From Hyphococcus sp. (GTDB lineage: Bacteria; Pseudomonadota; Alphaproteobacteria; Caulobacterales; Parvularculaceae), in contig BQJH01000045.1 of assembly GCA_021604605.1 (NCBI GenBank), positions 1-14,639 on the forward strand: DNA of 14,639 nucleotides, written 5' to 3'. Position 1 is the stretch's first letter. Every line of letters begins with the position of its first letter. The notes beneath the pieces are model-generated. The model was not told the DNA's origin. It worked only from the letters and a program-made list of their open reading frames with translations, and made no database searches. Positions 14,360 to 14,639 of this stretch are shown one piece after another. The translations under genes were made by a program, and so were the position numbers.

Positions 14360-14639
14360 CTACCAAATCTGCACTCGCTCATCTGGCGAGAGGTAGAGAT
14401 CGTCATCTTCTGTAACGCCAAAGGCATCATACCAGGCGTCCATATTACGTACGACACCGTTCACGCGGTATTCCGCAGGAGAATGTGGATCAGTGGCCAC
14501 CTGATTTTTCAAAGCTTCCTCACGAACCACACGCTTCCAGACCTGAGCCCAGGCCATGAAGAAGCGCTGATCACCGGTATATCCGTCGATCACAGGCGCT
14601 TCTTCGCCGTTCAGGGAGAGCTTGTAGGCATGATAGGCC
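14360..14639 (-). CDS. M13 family zinc metallopeptidase, C-terminal fragment (5' part beyond the window)
   Basis: Only the last 92 residues are visible; the frame runs off the right edge, beginning AYHAYKLSLNGEEAPVIDG. The segment DGYTGDQRFFMAWAQVWK, then TDPHSPAEYRVNGVVRNM and AWYDAFGV, ending in LSPDERVQIW, is the conserved tail of neprilysin/endothelin-converting-enzyme-like M13 peptidases. The (DPHSP)xxYRxNG region carries the substrate- and transition-state-binding His and Arg of the family. The HExxH zinc site and any signal peptide would lie in the missing part. Bacterial M13 enzymes are usually exported and about 650-700 residues long. Transcription ends at the hairpin at 14283-14315. 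Confidence 0.92.
   Translation of the reverse strand, partial: AYHAYKLSLNGEEAPVIDGYTGDQRFFMAWAQVWKRVVREEALKNQVATDPHSPAEYRVNGVVRNMDAWYDAFGVTEDDDLYLSPDERVQIW

Overview
The window is a chromosomal, gene-dense stretch of an alphaproteobacterium. The evidence is a CobT-type cobaltochelatase subunit, a DUF6455-type four-cysteine protein, a PaaI-like thioesterase with the RPGGTVSGP signature, and intergenic repeats whose spurious translation reads like the 'PAKAGIQ' peptides common in this class. The style of the proteins suggests a marine Hyphomonadaceae/Parvularculaceae-like lineage, but that is an impression and not a classification. I see no phage, transposase, tRNA, rRNA or CRISPR array.

Layout. 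Positions 1-1884 (minus strand): a DUF3089 alpha/beta-hydrolase-like membrane-anchored protein followed by galU, which is cut by the left edge. Positions 2082-2876 (plus): a DUF502 membrane protein, convergent with recG (2893-4977, minus). Positions 4978-5523 carry no gene but hold a cluster of short palindromes and imperfect direct repeats. Positions 5524-8774 (minus): a two-gene, translationally coupled unit, a fused E1 alpha-beta 2-oxoacid dehydrogenase followed by a FabD-like acyltransferase. Positions 8907-9533 (plus): a divergent nitroreductase. Positions 9630-11496 (plus): a YceI lipoprotein followed by a cytochrome b561-YceI fusion. Positions 11510-11773 (minus): a small DUF6455 protein. 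Positions 11895-13763 (minus): cobT. Positions 13837-14277 (plus): a hotdog thioesterase. The right edge carries the C-terminal end of an M13 metallopeptidase (minus) with a clear intrinsic terminator.

Most genes are household or single-gene units. Two small systems stand out. (1) The E1 fusion and the acyltransferase share a 4-bp ATGA overlap. The acyltransferase keeps the Ser and His of the FabD family but has Met where FabD carries the arginine that holds the malonate carboxylate, and no E2 or E3 gene is present nearby. This suggests a dedicated route from a 2-oxoacid to a non-carboxylated acyl thioester, perhaps on an acyl carrier protein. (2) The yceI / b561-yceI pair places two YceI (isoprenoid-binding) domains with a di-heme quinone-reactive membrane domain, so it may be a small periplasmic electron or quinone module. 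The DUF3089 protein has also lost its expected serine nucleophile and may be a non-catalytic relative. All functional statements rest on motif reading by eye; no database search was possible.
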